The notes: generated from the sequence alone by a model not told the origin. Shown: positions 17,180 to 26,511, numbered from the stretch's first letter. The stretch is 64,000 nt of DNA from Chengkuizengella axinellae (GCF_030730905.1 NZ_JAVAMP010000001.1:992001-1056000); one strand, 5' to 3'. Numbers and translations are program-made.

Positions 17180-17929
17180 ATGGATAAAAACCCGTCCCAA
17201 ATGACATTGTGGGAGCAATGGAAAGAACACTCCGATCCAGAAGCAAAAAAGGAATTAATTGAAGCGCATATACCACTTGTGCAATTCGTAGTAAATAGAG
17301 TAGCCATAGGTTTACCAAAAAATATACAATTTGATGATCTTCAAAGTTATGGTGTTCTTGGTTTAATAGATGCAATGGAAAAGTTCGAATATAAAAGAGG
17401 GTTGAAATTTGAAACCTATGCTTCATGGCGAATTAGGGGAGCCATATTGGATCATCTGCGAAAAGGGGACTGGGTGCCAAGATCAATAAGAGAAAAATCC
17501 AAAAAATTAGAAGAAGCTTATAAAACGCTGGAACAGAAACATTTAAGGTCTGTTACTGATCAAGAAGTATGTGAGTTTTTGAATATAAGTGAATCAGAGC
17601 TCTATAAAATGCTGCAGGAGGTTTCAGTTACAACCATTTATTCTTTAGATGAACCTGTTCAGGAGGAAGAGTCTGAAACTAGAAAATCTTTACTAATAGA
17701 CAAAAACGCAATTCTGCCAGAAAGTAAAATTAGTGAGTTACATTTAAAAGAAACATTAGCAAATGCAATAGAAAAACTTACTAATAAGGAAAGAATGGTT
17801 GTTTCACTTTATTATTATGAAGATCTTTCATTAAGCGAAATTGCAGAAGTGATGTCACTTACTCCTTCACGAATTTCCCAGCTTCATTCTAAAGCTATTT
17901 TAAGACTTAGGGGTGCATTGAGCTTATGA
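17180..17929 (+). CDS. sigD: Flagellar RNA polymerase sigma factor sigma-D (FliA/WhiG family)
   Basis: 249 residues. Region 2 (FDDLQSYGVLGLIDAMEKFE, then YKRGLKFETYASWRIRGAIL, DHLRKGDWVPRSIREK) and region 4 (LSLSEIAEVMSLTPSRISQL, then HSKAILRLR) are typical of sigma-28 factors. It directs late flagellar, chemotaxis and autolysin genes. The ATG at 17180 is preferred because the ATG at 17168 would overlap the AAGGA ribosome site (17164-17168). It overlaps the next gene by 4 bases. Confidence 0.96.
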   Translation: MDKNPSQMTLWEQWKEHSDPEAKKELIEAHIPLVQFVVNRVAIGLPKNIQFDDLQSYGVLGLIDAMEKFEYKRGLKFETYASWRIRGAILDHLRKGDWVPRSIREKSKKLEEAYKTLEQKHLRSVTDQEVCEFLNISESELYKMLQEVSVTTIYSLDEPVQEEESETRKSLLIDKNAILPESKISELHLKETLANAIEKLTNKERMVVSLYYYEDLSLSEIAEVMSLTPSRISQLHSKAILRLRGALSL

Positions 17930-18414
17930 CGTATTACATATTGATACTTATTGGTATTTCGATAATTATCTTCACTAAGTTTTTTATGAAAGATCATTCA
18001 AAGCAATCATCTTATTCTGAATTTCTAAAGGAAGTAGAACAAACGGTAGAACATTTTTCAATAGAACTAGAAGATGAGAATTCAAAATTAATGAATCAAA
18101 TCATCAAAATGAAACAAAGTACCCATGCGGAAAATCAACAGTTGACAAAAAGGGTCGAGCATCTTGAAAAACAGTTGCTAGAGATGAAGAATTTAAAAGA
18201 GGAAGAGCTTAAGGATACAAAATCAGATCAGAAGATTGTGGAAAAGAAAAATGAAGTGTTGAATATAAATCAGCGATATGATGAACTGATGAGATTATAT
18301 CAAGGTGGTAAATCCATCCAGTACATCTCCAATAAAACTGGAATAAATATAGGAGAAGTTCAACTAATCATAAATTTAGCAATGCAGGAGGAAAAATCAC
18401 GTGCTAGGGCATAA
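17926..18414 (+). CDS. swrB: SwrB-like membrane coiled-coil protein
   Basis: 162 residues with one N-terminal membrane helix (~residues 3-19), a long charged coiled coil (~30-110), and a C-terminal helix-turn-helix-like segment (LYQGGKSIQYISNKTGINIG followed by EVQLIINLAMQ). This topology and the site between sigD and rpsB match SwrB (YlxL), which activates the FliG/type III apparatus in B. subtilis. Sequence identity to SwrB cannot be measured here, so the name is by position and architecture. It overlaps sigD (ATGA) and the next gene by 14 bases. Confidence 0.75.
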   Translation: MTYYILILIGISIIIFTKFFMKDHSKQSSYSEFLKEVEQTVEHFSIELEDENSKLMNQIIKMKQSTHAENQQLTKRVEHLEKQLLEMKNLKEEELKDTKSDQKIVEKKNEVLNINQRYDELMRLYQGGKSIQYISNKTGINIGEVQLIINLAMQEEKSRARA

Positions 18415-18862
18415 GTTTTTTTATTATGGATTTGGTATAGGCATCATTACGACATCACTCCTATTGCTTTTTAATACTTCTTTTATTAGCAACAAGGATA
18501 TAGTCAAAGAAAATGAATTTCATATAGTTGAGTTACAGGAAAAAGCAAATGAGTTGAATTATTCAGTTTATCCTAGCAATGAGGTAAGATTTACTGAGGA
18601 ACAATTTGATGCTAAATTAGAAGAAATTATGAGTGATAATATTCAAACCAAAATTGTAGAACAAAAGGCGTTCTTAATCCAAGATGGGATGAATTCTACC
18701 CAAGTAGGGAGAATTTTACTAGAATTGGAGCTTATTTCTGAAATTAAAGAATTTGAAGCTCTAATGACTGATTTAAATCTGCATCGTAAAGTCAAAACGG
18801 GTTATTATGTTTTTGAACAAACAGAGGATTTAAAACAAATTATTGATAAAATAACAGAATAA
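18401..18862 (+). CDS. Small membrane protein with MltG/YceG N-domain-like segment
   Basis: 153 residues. An N-terminal membrane helix (~residues 7-27) is followed by a short charged stretch and then AFLIQDGMNSTQVGRILLEL plus LELISEIKEFEALM...GYYVFEQTEDLKQIIDKI. This pattern (benefit of a G-x-S-x-x-Q-V-x-x-x-L segment, then GYY) resembles the LysM-like subdomain of the endolytic transglycosylase MltG, but the catalytic part is absent. Start is GTG at 18401 with AGGAGG upstream. It is the last gene of the flagellar operon. A cell-wall-binding role is only a guess. Confidence 0.75.
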   Translation: MLGHKFFYYGFGIGIITTSLLLLFNTSFISNKDIVKENEFHIVELQEKANELNYSVYPSNEVRFTEEQFDAKLEEIMSDNIQTKIVEQKAFLIQDGMNSTQVGRILLELELISEIKEFEALMTDLNLHRKVKTGYYVFEQTEDLKQIIDKITE

Positions 18863-18879
18863 AATACTTCAAATGAATG

Positions 18880-18916
18880 AACCGTCCTGTATTGTTTATA
18901 AATTGGATGGTTTTTT
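18880..18916 (+). terminator. Intrinsic terminator closing the fla/che operon
   Basis: AACCGTCC (18880-18887) pairs with GGATGGTT (18905-18912), including one G-U pair, followed by a run of six T. It separates the flagellar block from rpsB. Confidence 0.8.
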
Positions 18917-18965
18917 AGTTCTCACTTGTAACATAAACAAAAAGTAGAATAAAAACAGGATTATG

Positions 18966-18994
18966 TTGCATAAGAATGTCAGTTATGGTATATT
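18966..18994 (+). promoter_or_regulatory. Sigma-A promoter of rpsB
   Basis: TTGCAT (18966-18971), a 17-base spacer, and TATATT (18989-18994). Transcription would begin near 19001, giving an untranslated leader of about 120 bases. Confidence 0.7.
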
Positions 18995-18998
18995 AGTT

Positions 18999-19019
18999 GA
19001 CGGTGTTATTACACACGTC
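18999..19019 (+). promoter_or_regulatory. Hairpin at the 5' end of the rpsB leader
   Basis: GACG GTGT TATT ACAC (A) CGTC forms an 8-bp stem with one bulged A. It falls at or just after the predicted start of the rpsB transcript, a usual place for an S2 autoregulatory structure. Function is inferred; no defined S2-binding motif was verified. Confidence 0.45.
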
Positions 19020-19119
19020 AGTCAATTCTTATTGAGGGTGCTTTCTAAATGAAAGTCTTATGAGAAAATGCGATTGGCGGAGGAAAATAAAAAAACCAAT
19101 TTAGAGGAGGTGTGTGAGG

Positions 19120-19824
19120 ATGGCAGTAATCTCCATGAAACAGCTATTAGAAGCTGGGGTTCATTTCGGACATCAAACACGTCGTTGGAATCCTAAGATG
19201 GATCGTTACATCTTCACCGAAAGAAACGGAATTTACATTATTGATTTACAAAAAACTGTGAAAAAGGTTGAGGAAGCTTATAACTTCATTAAATCTATCG
19301 CAGCAGACAACGGTACAGTTCTTTTTGTAGGTACTAAAAAACAAGCTCAAGATTCAGTTAAAGATGAAGCAGAGCGGAGTGGAATGTACTACATTAACCA
19401 AAGATGGTTAGGTGGAACACTAACTAACTTTGAAACAATACAAAAACGAGTGAATCGTTTGCACGAATTAGAAAAGATGGAAGAAGACGGTACTTTTGAA
19501 GTCTTACCTAAAAAAGAAGTTATCTTATTAAACAAAGAAAAAGCTCGTTTGGAAAAATTCTTAGGTGGAATCAAACACATGAAGAAACTTCCAAGTGCAT
19601 TGTTTATCATTGATCCAAGAAAAGAACGCATTGCTGTAGCGGAAGCTAAAAAATTAGGAATTCCAATTGTATCTATTGTTGATACAAACTGTGATCCTGA
19701 TGAAGTGGATTATGTAATCCCTGGTAATGACGATGCGATTAGAGCAGTGAAATTAATTACAGCTAAAATGGCAGATGCTGTTGTTGAAGCTCATCAAGGC
19801 GAAGAGACATCAACAACTGCTTAA
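19120..19824 (+). CDS. rpsB: 30S ribosomal protein S2
   Basis: 234 residues starting [20 protein letters not shown], the S2 signature, with later motifs [20 protein letters not shown] and [26 protein letters not shown] at 19105-19110 favours the ATG at 19120 over an in-frame GTG at 19114. It has its own promoter and leader, and is followed by a hairpin terminator before tsf. Confidence 0.98.
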   Translation: MAVISMKQLLEAGVHFGHQTRRWNPKMDRYIFTERNGIYIIDLQKTVKKVEEAYNFIKSIAADNGTVLFVGTKKQAQDSVKDEAERSGMYYINQRWLGGTLTNFETIQKRVNRLHELEKMEEDGTFEVLPKKEVILLNKEKARLEKFLGGIKHMKKLPSALFIIDPRKERIAVAEAKKLGIPIVSIVDTNCDPDEVDYVIPGNDDAIRAVKLITAKMADAVVEAHQGEETSTTA

Positions 19825-19850
19825 TCTGAAAATAAATGTAGTACAAGAAA

Positions 19851-19885
19851 GGTGGGTTGATGGGCATATCCATCACCCATTTTTT
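19851..19885 (+). terminator. Terminator/attenuator between rpsB and tsf
   Basis: TGGGTTGATGG (19853-19863) pairs with CCATCACCCA (19870-19879) with one bulged T, followed by T6. No new promoter is obvious before tsf, so partial read-through probably sets the S2 : EF-Ts ratio. Confidence 0.75.
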
Positions 19886-19942
19886 GTAGGGTTTAATTTT
19901 TAAAGCAAATAACAAACAACATATCATAGGAGGTACATTAAG

Positions 19943-20593
19943 ATGGCTATTTCAGCGGCTAGTGTTAAAGAATTACGTGAAAAAACAGGTGCAGGAATGC
20001 TTGATTGTAAAAAAGCACTTGATCAAGCAGACGGCGATATTCAAAAAGCAATGGATATTTTAAGAGAAAAAGGTCTATCTGCAGCTGCTAAAAAAGCAGG
20101 ACGTATTGCATCAGAAGGTGTTGTAGAATCATACATACATGCAGGTGGTAAGATTGGTGTATTAGTTGAGGTTAACTGTGAAACAGACTTTGTTGCTTTA
20201 ACAGATGACTTCAAAGCTTTTGTTAAAGATATTGCAATGCATATTGCAGCATCCAATCCAACTTACGTAAGTCGTGAAGAAGTATCTGCGGAAGATTTAG
20301 AAAGAGAACGCGAAGTTCTTAAGAATCAAGCTCTTAATGAAGGAAAACCAGCTAATATCGTTGAAAAAATGGTTGAAGGTCGCCTTAGTAAGTACTATGA
20401 AGAATACTGCTTGTTAGAGCAACAATTTATTAAAGATCCAGATAAAACAATTGCTGATCTAGTGAATGAAAAAGTTGGTACAATTGGTGAGAATATTTCA
20501 ATCCGTCGTTTTGTTCGTTTTGAACTAGGTGAAGGACTAGAGAAAAAAGAAGAGAACTTTGCGGAAGAAGTACAAGCTCAATTGAAAAATTAA
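19943..20593 (+). CDS. tsf: Translation elongation factor Ts
   Basis: 216 residues. The EF-Ts N-terminal UBA-like domain and signature are clear ([39 protein letters not shown]). The protein is about 75 residues shorter than B. subtilis EF-Ts (293 aa), with a reduced core, a form I associate with Paenibacillus-type genomes. It exchanges GDP on EF-Tu. AGGAGG precedes the ATG, and a terminator follows the stop. Confidence 0.96.
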   Translation: MAISAASVKELREKTGAGMLDCKKALDQADGDIQKAMDILREKGLSAAAKKAGRIASEGVVESYIHAGGKIGVLVEVNCETDFVALTDDFKAFVKDIAMHIAASNPTYVSREEVSAEDLEREREVLKNQALNEGKPANIVEKMVEGRLSKYYEEYCLLEQQFIKDPDKTIADLVNEKVGTIGENISIRRFVRFELGEGLEKKEENFAEEVQAQLKN

Positions 20594-20609
20594 TACGTTA
20601 CTACGGGTT

Positions 20610-20636
20610 GGAACACATTGTGTTCCTTCTTTTTTC
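20610..20636 (+). terminator. Terminator after tsf
   Basis: GGAACAC (20610-20616) and GTGTTCC (20620-20626) form a perfect 7-bp stem with a 3-base loop, followed by a T-rich tract. Confidence 0.85.
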
Positions 20637-20786
20637 AAAATATAAGAAATTTGAATTGTATTCCAGAATACTTTCAAGACCCCAAAGGCTTAAAAATGGC
20701 AATAAGTTAAGCTGAAAACGGATCTTACAAAACAGATATTTTTAACAGACTAAATTACGTGGTATGAAACAAAGGGGGGCAAAACT

Positions 20787-21521
20787 TTGGAAGAACCTAA
20801 GTTTAAACGTGTGGTATTAAAACTAAGTGGTGAAGCTCTAGCTGGTGAAGCTGGATATGGAATTGAGTCTAAAATGATCACATCGATCGCAAATCAAATC
20901 AAGGAAGTTATTGAATTTGGCGTAGAAGTTGCGGTAGTTGTTGGTGGTGGAAATATATGGAGAGGCATTGCGGGTAGTGAGCAAGGCATTGACAGATCAA
21001 CTGCTGATTATATGGGAATGTTGGCTACAGTGATGAATTCATTAGCTCTGCAAGATGCACTTGAAAACATTGATGTTCCAACCCGTGTTCAAACATCCAT
21101 AGAAATGAAACAGATTGCCGAACCATATATTAGAAGAAGAGCAATGAGACATTTGGAAAAAGGAAGAGTAGTCATCTTTGCGTCTGGTACCGGAAATCCT
21201 TTTTTCTCTACGGATACAACAGCGGCTTTACGTGCAGCTGAGATTGAAGCTGAAGTGATCCTAATGGCTAAAAACAAGGTGGACGGAGTATATTCTGCTG
21301 ATCCGTTTAAAGATGAAACAGCTGAAAAATATGAATCATTAACTTATATGGACGTGCTTAATAAAAACTTAGGCGTCATGGATTCAACGGCATCATCTTT
21401 ATGTATGGATAATAATATTCCATTAATTATTTTCTCTATTACTGAGAACGGTAATATAAAACGTGTAGTATTGGGTGAAAAAATTGGTACAATTGTAAAG
21501 AGGAAAGGGAGTGCTGAATAA
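20787..21521 (+). CDS. pyrH: UMP kinase
   Basis: 244 residues from TTG at 20787, with AAAGGGGGG (20771-20779) upstream. Amino-acid kinase fold: [12 protein letters not shown] at the N-terminus, [27 protein letters not shown], and the nucleotide-site [18 protein letters not shown]. It phosphorylates UMP to UDP. The stop shares one base with frr. The 150-base gap after the tsf terminator holds a 14-base interrupted palindrome (20658-20671) but no convincing promoter. Confidence 0.97.
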   Translation: MEEPKFKRVVLKLSGEALAGEAGYGIESKMITSIANQIKEVIEFGVEVAVVVGGGNIWRGIAGSEQGIDRSTADYMGMLATVMNSLALQDALENIDVPTRVQTSIEMKQIAEPYIRRRAMRHLEKGRVVIFASGTGNPFFSTDTTAALRAAEIEAEVILMAKNKVDGVYSADPFKDETAEKYESLTYMDVLNKNLGVMDSTASSLCMDNNIPLIIFSITENGNIKRVVLGEKIGTIVKRKGSAE

Positions 21522-22075
21522 TGCCTCAATCTGTTAAAAGTAATGCTGAATCCAGAATGGATAAAGCGATTCAGGTTCTTAAAAGAGATTTAGCTTCTAT
21601 GCGTGCGGGTCGAGCGAACCCTGCTATATTGGATCGAGTTCAAGTAGAATATTATGGAACTCCTACTCCATTAAATCAGGTAGGTAATGTGAATACACCT
21701 GATCCAAGGACACTTATTATTCAACCTTGGGATAAAACGGTTTTAGGTGATATTGAAAAAGCAATTTTAAAATCTGATCTAGGTTTAACTCCAATGAATG
21801 ATGGAGAAATTATTCGTATCTCTATTCCGCCTCTAACTGAAGAACGAAGAGCTGAATTAGTAAAAACAACGAAAAAATCTGGTGAAGAAGCTAAAGTAGC
21901 AATTCGAAATATAAGAAGAGATGCTAATGATGATATTAAAAAACTTGAAAAAACTGAAATATCAGAAGATGAATCTCGACGCCATCAAGAGGATATACAA
22001 AAAATAACAAATAAACATGTATCCGTAGTGGACGATTTACTTGCTGTAAAAGAAAAGGAAATTATGGATGTATAA
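21521..22075 (+). CDS. frr: Ribosome recycling factor
   Basis: 184 residues with the RRF landmarks [35 protein letters not shown] and [17 protein letters not shown]. It splits post-termination ribosomes with EF-G. GGGAGTG upstream lies in the end of pyrH, and the two genes overlap by one base. Confidence 0.98.
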   Translation: MPQSVKSNAESRMDKAIQVLKRDLASMRAGRANPAILDRVQVEYYGTPTPLNQVGNVNTPDPRTLIIQPWDKTVLGDIEKAILKSDLGLTPMNDGEIIRISIPPLTEERRAELVKTTKKSGEEAKVAIRNIRRDANDDIKKLEKTEISEDESRRHQEDIQKITNKHVSVVDDLLAVKEKEIMDV

Positions 22076-22096
22076 TGTGAACGTGTTATGACATCG

Positions 22097-22122
22097 AATC
22101 CCCCCGTATTGGAGGGGTTTTC
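22097..22122 (+). terminator. Weak terminator-like hairpin after frr
   Basis: A C-run (22100-22105) pairs with GGAGGGG (22111-22117), leaving a short, imperfect stem before TTTTCATTT. It probably gives partial termination ahead of uppS. Confidence 0.5.
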
Positions 22123-22161
22123 ATTTCATATAGAATTCCTTTTTTTGGAGGAAAAAATACG

Positions 22162-22935
22162 ATGTTAAAACTACTTAAAAAATGGATTGTAAGTAAAGAT
22201 TCAAAACAAAGAGATTTCAAGCAAGAAATTGATAAAAATGACATTCCACGACATGTAGCTATCATCATGGACGGGAATGGAAGATGGGCAAAGAAGCAAG
22301 GATTGCCTAGAGTAATGGGCCATCATTCGGGTATGAAAAATGTAAGATCCATTACGATCGCCGCAAATAGCATGGGAATAAAAGTGTTGACCTTGTATGC
22401 TTTTTCAACTGAAAATTGGAAAAGACCGAAAGAGGAAGTGGATTTTCTAATGAAGCTTCCAGAGGAGTTTTTTCCAATGATGATCGATGAACTTATTGAA
22501 AACAATATACAGATCAAAATGATTGGAAATAAGGAAGGGCTCCCTGACTATACATTGAAATCAATTGAAAATGCAATTGAATTAACAAAGAATAATACAG
22601 GAATGATTTTAAACTTTGCATTAAATTATGGAAGCAGAAATGAAATGATGCAAGGTTTTAATCAATTATTTAAAGACATTCAATCAGGTGAATTGAATGA
22701 ACAGGAAATTACCGAAGAAGTTTTTTCTTCCTATTTGCATACTTCTGGTTTACCTGATCCAGACTTATTAATTCGCACAAGTGGTGAGCTTAGAATTAGT
22801 AATTTTATGCTTTGGCAATTAGCTTATTCAGAACTATGGTTTACCGATGCTTATTGGCCTGAGTTCAATCAGGATCATTTTTTAAAGGCTATACTTGAAT
22901 ATCAAAATAGGGCAAGAAGATACGGTGGATTATAA
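22162..22935 (+). CDS. uppS: Undecaprenyl diphosphate synthase (cis-prenyltransferase)
   Basis: 257 residues. The catalytic Asp lies in HVAIIMDGNGRWAKKQGLPR; other motifs are LTLYAFSTENWKRPKEEVDF and the C-terminal IRTSGELRISNFMLWQLAYS. It makes the C55 lipid carrier for wall synthesis. TTGGAGG precedes the ATG. cdsA and dxr follow, as in many Firmicutes. Confidence 0.97.
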   Translation: MLKLLKKWIVSKDSKQRDFKQEIDKNDIPRHVAIIMDGNGRWAKKQGLPRVMGHHSGMKNVRSITIAANSMGIKVLTLYAFSTENWKRPKEEVDFLMKLPEEFFPMMIDELIENNIQIKMIGNKEGLPDYTLKSIENAIELTKNNTGMILNFALNYGSRNEMMQGFNQLFKDIQSGELNEQEITEEVFSSYLHTSGLPDPDLLIRTSGELRISNFMLWQLAYSELWFTDAYWPEFNQDHFLKAILEYQNRARRYGGL

Positions 22936-22957
22936 TTCACGGGTGGAGGGAGCTTAG

Positions 22958-23752
22958 TTGATACAAAGAATTGTAACAGGAGTTTTAGCATTAGCATTAT
23001 TTTTATTCTTTTTGTTTTTAGGTGAAATATGGTTTGCGATGTTTATGCTCTTATTGTCCTTAGTAGGCTATTATGAATATGTCAAAATAACTCAAAACAA
23101 AGTGCTTCAATTTTCCTCCATATTAGGTTTTGTTTCCATTATTTATTTCGTTGTACCCTGGTCTGAATTAGGTGTGGCATTCTTGGCTTCTTTATCTGTA
23201 GAATCGGTTATTTGGAGTATGTTATTACTTTTTTTTATAACCTCAGTATTATCCAAAAATAAACAAAATATAAAAGTCGTAGCACTTCTTTTTTTAGGAG
23301 CGATATATATAGGTACTGGTTTTCATTACATGGCGGCTACCCTGTTTATAGAGAACGGGCTGTTTTGGGCTTTGTTTATTTTTATATCTATATGGTTAAC
23401 AGATGCAGGGGCCTATTTTTCTGGACTAGCCTTTGGAAAACACCCGTTATGGCCCTCTATTAGTCCAAAGAAAACGATTGAAGGATCTATAGGTGGGATA
23501 CTTATCACTGTGATTGCAGCCATTGCGTTTGCAATTTTTGCTCCTGAGATCATAGAACTCAAAAAAGCAATAACTTTAGCTATTTTAATTTCTATTTTTT
23601 CTCAAATGGGTGATTTAATTCAGTCTGCCTATAAACGGGTTTACAATGTAAAGGATTCTGGAAAGATACTGCCTGGACATGGAGGAATTCTTGATCGGTG
23701 TGATAGTTGGATCATTGTATTTCCACTCCTTCATATCTTTCAAATTTTATAA
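22958..23752 (+). CDS. cdsA: Phosphatidate cytidylyltransferase (CDP-diglyceride synthase)
   Basis: 264 residues, about eight membrane helices, with the C-terminal family signature KDSGKILPGHGGILDRCDS. It makes CDP-diacylglycerol from phosphatidate and CTP. Start is TTG at 22958 with GGAGGG upstream. It lies 22 bases after uppS. Confidence 0.96.
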   Translation: MIQRIVTGVLALALFLFFLFLGEIWFAMFMLLLSLVGYYEYVKITQNKVLQFSSILGFVSIIYFVVPWSELGVAFLASLSVESVIWSMLLLFFITSVLSKNKQNIKVVALLFLGAIYIGTGFHYMAATLFIENGLFWALFIFISIWLTDAGAYFSGLAFGKHPLWPSISPKKTIEGSIGGILITVIAAIAFAIFAPEIIELKKAITLAILISIFSQMGDLIQSAYKRVYNVKDSGKILPGHGGILDRCDSWIIVFPLLHIFQIL

Positions 23753-23781
23753 TTTTTAGCAGTGAATTGTGAGGTGTTTTT

Positions 23782-24939
23782 TTGAGTAAACGAATATCTA
23801 TCTTAGGATCCACAGGTTCCATTGGCACGCAGACTTTAGATTGCGTAGCAATGCATCCAGATGAATTTATTATTGAAGGATTGGCTGCAGGCTCAAATCT
23901 AAATCTCTTGGTAGAACAAGTAAATCAATTTCAACCCAAAAAAGTTTCTGTTGCGACAAAATCTTTAGCACAACAACTAAAATCAGAGATTCCTTCTTCA
24001 GTTCAAGTATATTACGGTGAAGAAGGGTTAATTGAGGTTGCAGCGAATACGGACGCATCTTTTGTTGTGAATGCTTTAGTGGGAAGCCAAGGTTTAAAGC
24101 CAACGATATATGCCATAGAATCTGGTAAACACATTGGTTTAGCGAACAAAGAAACACTTGTAACTGCTGGACATATTATTAAACAACTAATAGAAAAACA
24201 TGAAGTTCAATTGTTGCCAATAGATAGTGAACATTCCGCGATTTTTCAATGTTTAAATGGAGAATCTTTATCAGAAGTTTCTAACATTACATTAACTGCT
24301 TCAGGAGGATCTTTTCGTGATCGAACAAGAGAAGAATTGGTTGGTGTAACTGTTGAAGAAGCATTGTCTCATCCCAATTGGTCTATGGGTGCAAAAGTAA
24401 CCATTGATTCAGCTACAATGGTTAATAAAGGTTTAGAGGTTATTGAAGCTCATTGGTTATTTGATATTCCATATGAACAAATAGGTGTTGTGATCCACCC
24501 TGAAAGCATTGTACATTCTTTTGTAGAATTTAATGATCGTAGTGTGATTGCTCAGTTAGGGAATCCTGATATGAGAGTTCCTATTCAATACGCTTTAACT
24601 TACCCAGACAGGTTCAAAACATCAACTGAACCTCTTGATTTGACTGTGCTTAGTCAATTGAATTTTAATAAGATGGATTTCAAACGATTTCCTTGCTTAA
24701 AAATGGCTTATGATTGTGGGAAAATTGGTGGATCAGCGACAACCGTCTTTAATGCAGCAAATGAAGTGGCTGTTTCAAGGTTTTTAAGAGGAGATATACA
24801 ATTTTTGCAAATCGAAGAAGTTATACATAAAGTTATAGATCTTCACTCAACAACTGCAAATCCCGAGCTAGAGGAATTAATGGAAATCGATAGCTGGGCA
24901 AGAGATTGTGCAAATAAGGTTCCTTCATCCAGTTGTTAG
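23782..24939 (+). CDS. dxr: 1-deoxy-D-xylulose 5-phosphate reductoisomerase
   Basis: 385 residues. N-terminal NADPH-binding motif ILGSTGSIGTQTLD, metal/substrate residues in LPIDSEHSAIFQCL, and TASGGSFRD. It catalyses the committed step of the MEP isoprenoid pathway, feeding UppS. Start is TTG at 23782, preceded by GTGAGGTG. The final codons lie in the stem of the following terminator. Confidence 0.97.
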   Translation: MSKRISILGSTGSIGTQTLDCVAMHPDEFIIEGLAAGSNLNLLVEQVNQFQPKKVSVATKSLAQQLKSEIPSSVQVYYGEEGLIEVAANTDASFVVNALVGSQGLKPTIYAIESGKHIGLANKETLVTAGHIIKQLIEKHEVQLLPIDSEHSAIFQCLNGESLSEVSNITLTASGGSFRDRTREELVGVTVEEALSHPNWSMGAKVTIDSATMVNKGLEVIEAHWLFDIPYEQIGVVIHPESIVHSFVEFNDRSVIAQLGNPDMRVPIQYALTYPDRFKTSTEPLDLTVLSQLNFNKMDFKRFPCLKMAYDCGKIGGSATTVFNAANEVAVSRFLRGDIQFLQIEEVIHKVIDLHSTTANPELEELMEIDSWARDCANKVPSSSC

Positions 24940-24965
24940 CATATATAGCTAACTACTTGTTTTTC
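24931..24965 (+). terminator. Terminator overlapping the end of dxr
   Basis: A stem of AGT-T-GTTAGC (24931-24940) and GCTAAC-T-ACT (24948-24957) with one mismatch and a 7-base loop, followed by TTGTTTTT. It includes the dxr stop codon. The remaining ~120 bases before rseP show no clear promoter. Confidence 0.65.
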
Positions 24966-25088
24966 CATTTGCAATCATGATAATCTTAGGACATACTGTT
25001 TATTAAAGTTTAATAAAATGATTGTAGGATAAATGATTAAAGCAATACATATAGGATTGCTGTTTGAGAAGGATAGGAGGAAAATCTA

Positions 25089-26360
25089 TTGACAATTGAA
25101 GTGATAATTATTGCTCTTCTAATGTTCTTTTTGTTAGTAGGAATTCATGAATGGGGACATTTCTATTTTGCAAAAAGAGTTGGAATTTTAGTTAGAGAGT
25201 TTGCCATTGGATTTGGTCCAAAGTTATTATCTATTAAAAAGAATGAAACACGATATACTTTTCGTTTATTGCCTATGGGTGGTTATGTTCGAATGGCTGG
25301 TGAAGATCCAGAAATTGTACAAATCAACCCAGGACAGACTATTGCCGTTAAAGTTAAAGACAACAAGGTAACAAATATATATTTAGATAAATTAGATCAA
25401 AGAACGGATGTCATAGTAGGGACTGTTGAATCCATTGATCTTGAACATAAATTAAGTATTAAAATAGATGTTGATGGAGAGTTGCAGACTTTAGCTGTGC
25501 ATCCGGAAGCTCACATGGAAACAAAAGGTAGAGAAACCCAAATTGCACCTTGGAATAGACAATTTGGAAGTAAAACCGTTGCACAACGTGCTCTTGTAAT
25601 CGTAGCAGGTCCGGTAATGAATTTCATTTTAGCTTTCTTTTTATTCTTAACTTTTGTATATATGGTTGGGATTACAGTTGATAACCCTACTCATGTACTG
25701 GTTGGTAATGTTACAAAGGATTCTCCAGCTGAATTAGGTGGATTAAAAGCAGATGATATCATCCTCGAAGTCAATGGTGAAACCATTGGAACTGATAAAA
25801 ATAAATTAATCACTTTAATTGCAGAATCACCGGATCACCCCATGAATTGGCTCGTAGTTCGTGAGGATATTGAGACAGAGTTACAGATTACTCCTAGGGC
25901 TAATGAAAATGGGAATGGTCTCATTGGTATATCCATTCAAGATGAAAAAAGAAGTCCTGACTCCATTTTTGAAGGAGTGTCCTATGCTTCTAAGACGATG
26001 TGGAACGTTACGGAACGAATATTTATTAGTTTAAAAATGTTGGTCACTTTACAATTTTCTTTAGATGATTTAGGTGGTCCTATACGAATTACTGAAATGA
26101 CGGGTGAAGCTGCAAGTTATGGTATAGACACTTTGATAGGATTTGTAGCGACGATTAGCTTATACCTAGGTATCTTTAATTTACTTCCATTCCCTGCTTT
26201 GGACGGGAGTCGTTTAATGTTTTTTGGGATAGAAGCTGTACGTGGCAAGCCTGTTGATCCCAATCGGGAAAGCATGGTTCATTTTATTGGCTTTGCAGTG
26301 TTAATGGTACTTATGATTGCGGTCACTTACAACGATATATTAAGATTGTTCAAAGGTTAA
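25089..26360 (+). CDS. rseP: Site-2 intramembrane zinc protease RseP/RasP
   Basis: 423 residues. The metalloprotease motif HEWGH is at residues 20-24 in the first membrane helix; the second zinc-ligand motif FNLLPFPALDGSRL is near residue 365. One PDZ domain (~residues 205-275, ELGGLKADDIILEVNGETI) lies between. It cleaves anti-sigma factors and signal-peptide remnants in the membrane. Start is TTG at 25089 with TAGGAGG upstream. Confidence 0.96.
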   Translation: MTIEVIIIALLMFFLLVGIHEWGHFYFAKRVGILVREFAIGFGPKLLSIKKNETRYTFRLLPMGGYVRMAGEDPEIVQINPGQTIAVKVKDNKVTNIYLDKLDQRTDVIVGTVESIDLEHKLSIKIDVDGELQTLAVHPEAHMETKGRETQIAPWNRQFGSKTVAQRALVIVAGPVMNFILAFFLFLTFVYMVGITVDNPTHVLVGNVTKDSPAELGGLKADDIILEVNGETIGTDKNKLITLIAESPDHPMNWLVVREDIETELQITPRANENGNGLIGISIQDEKRSPDSIFEGVSYASKTMWNVTERIFISLKMLVTLQFSLDDLGGPIRITEMTGEAASYGIDTLIGFVATISLYLGIFNLLPFPALDGSRLMFFGIEAVRGKPVDPNRESMVHFIGFAVLMVLMIAVTYNDILRLFKG

Positions 26361-26368
26361 TGATAGAG

Positions 26369-26511
26369 GTTGTTCAAAAAGTAGATGTAACGACATCGAA
26401 TAAAGACTATACCCAAAAACAAAATTAATTTTGAAGTATGATGAAATCATTGGGGTAATCTAAATATTCGTACAATCTTCTCGGTGATGAAAACTGAACT
26501 TTTTGAACACG
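26369..26511. repeat. MITE-like element with 12-bp terminal inverted repeats upstream of proS
   Basis: TGTTCAAAAAGT (26371-26382) and ACTTTTTGAACA (26498-26509) are perfect inverted 12-mers 115 bases apart. Between them lies AT-rich non-coding DNA with a perfect 14-base palindrome (26420-26433). There is no transposase gene and I see no clear target-site duplication. A small non-autonomous element is the simplest reading; a long-range RNA stem in the proS leader is the alternative. Confidence 0.5.

Noticed and set aside
20658-20671. 14-base interrupted palindrome before pyrH as an operator
   Set aside because: Arms of only 6 bp in AT-rich DNA without a recognised promoter nearby; chance is likely.
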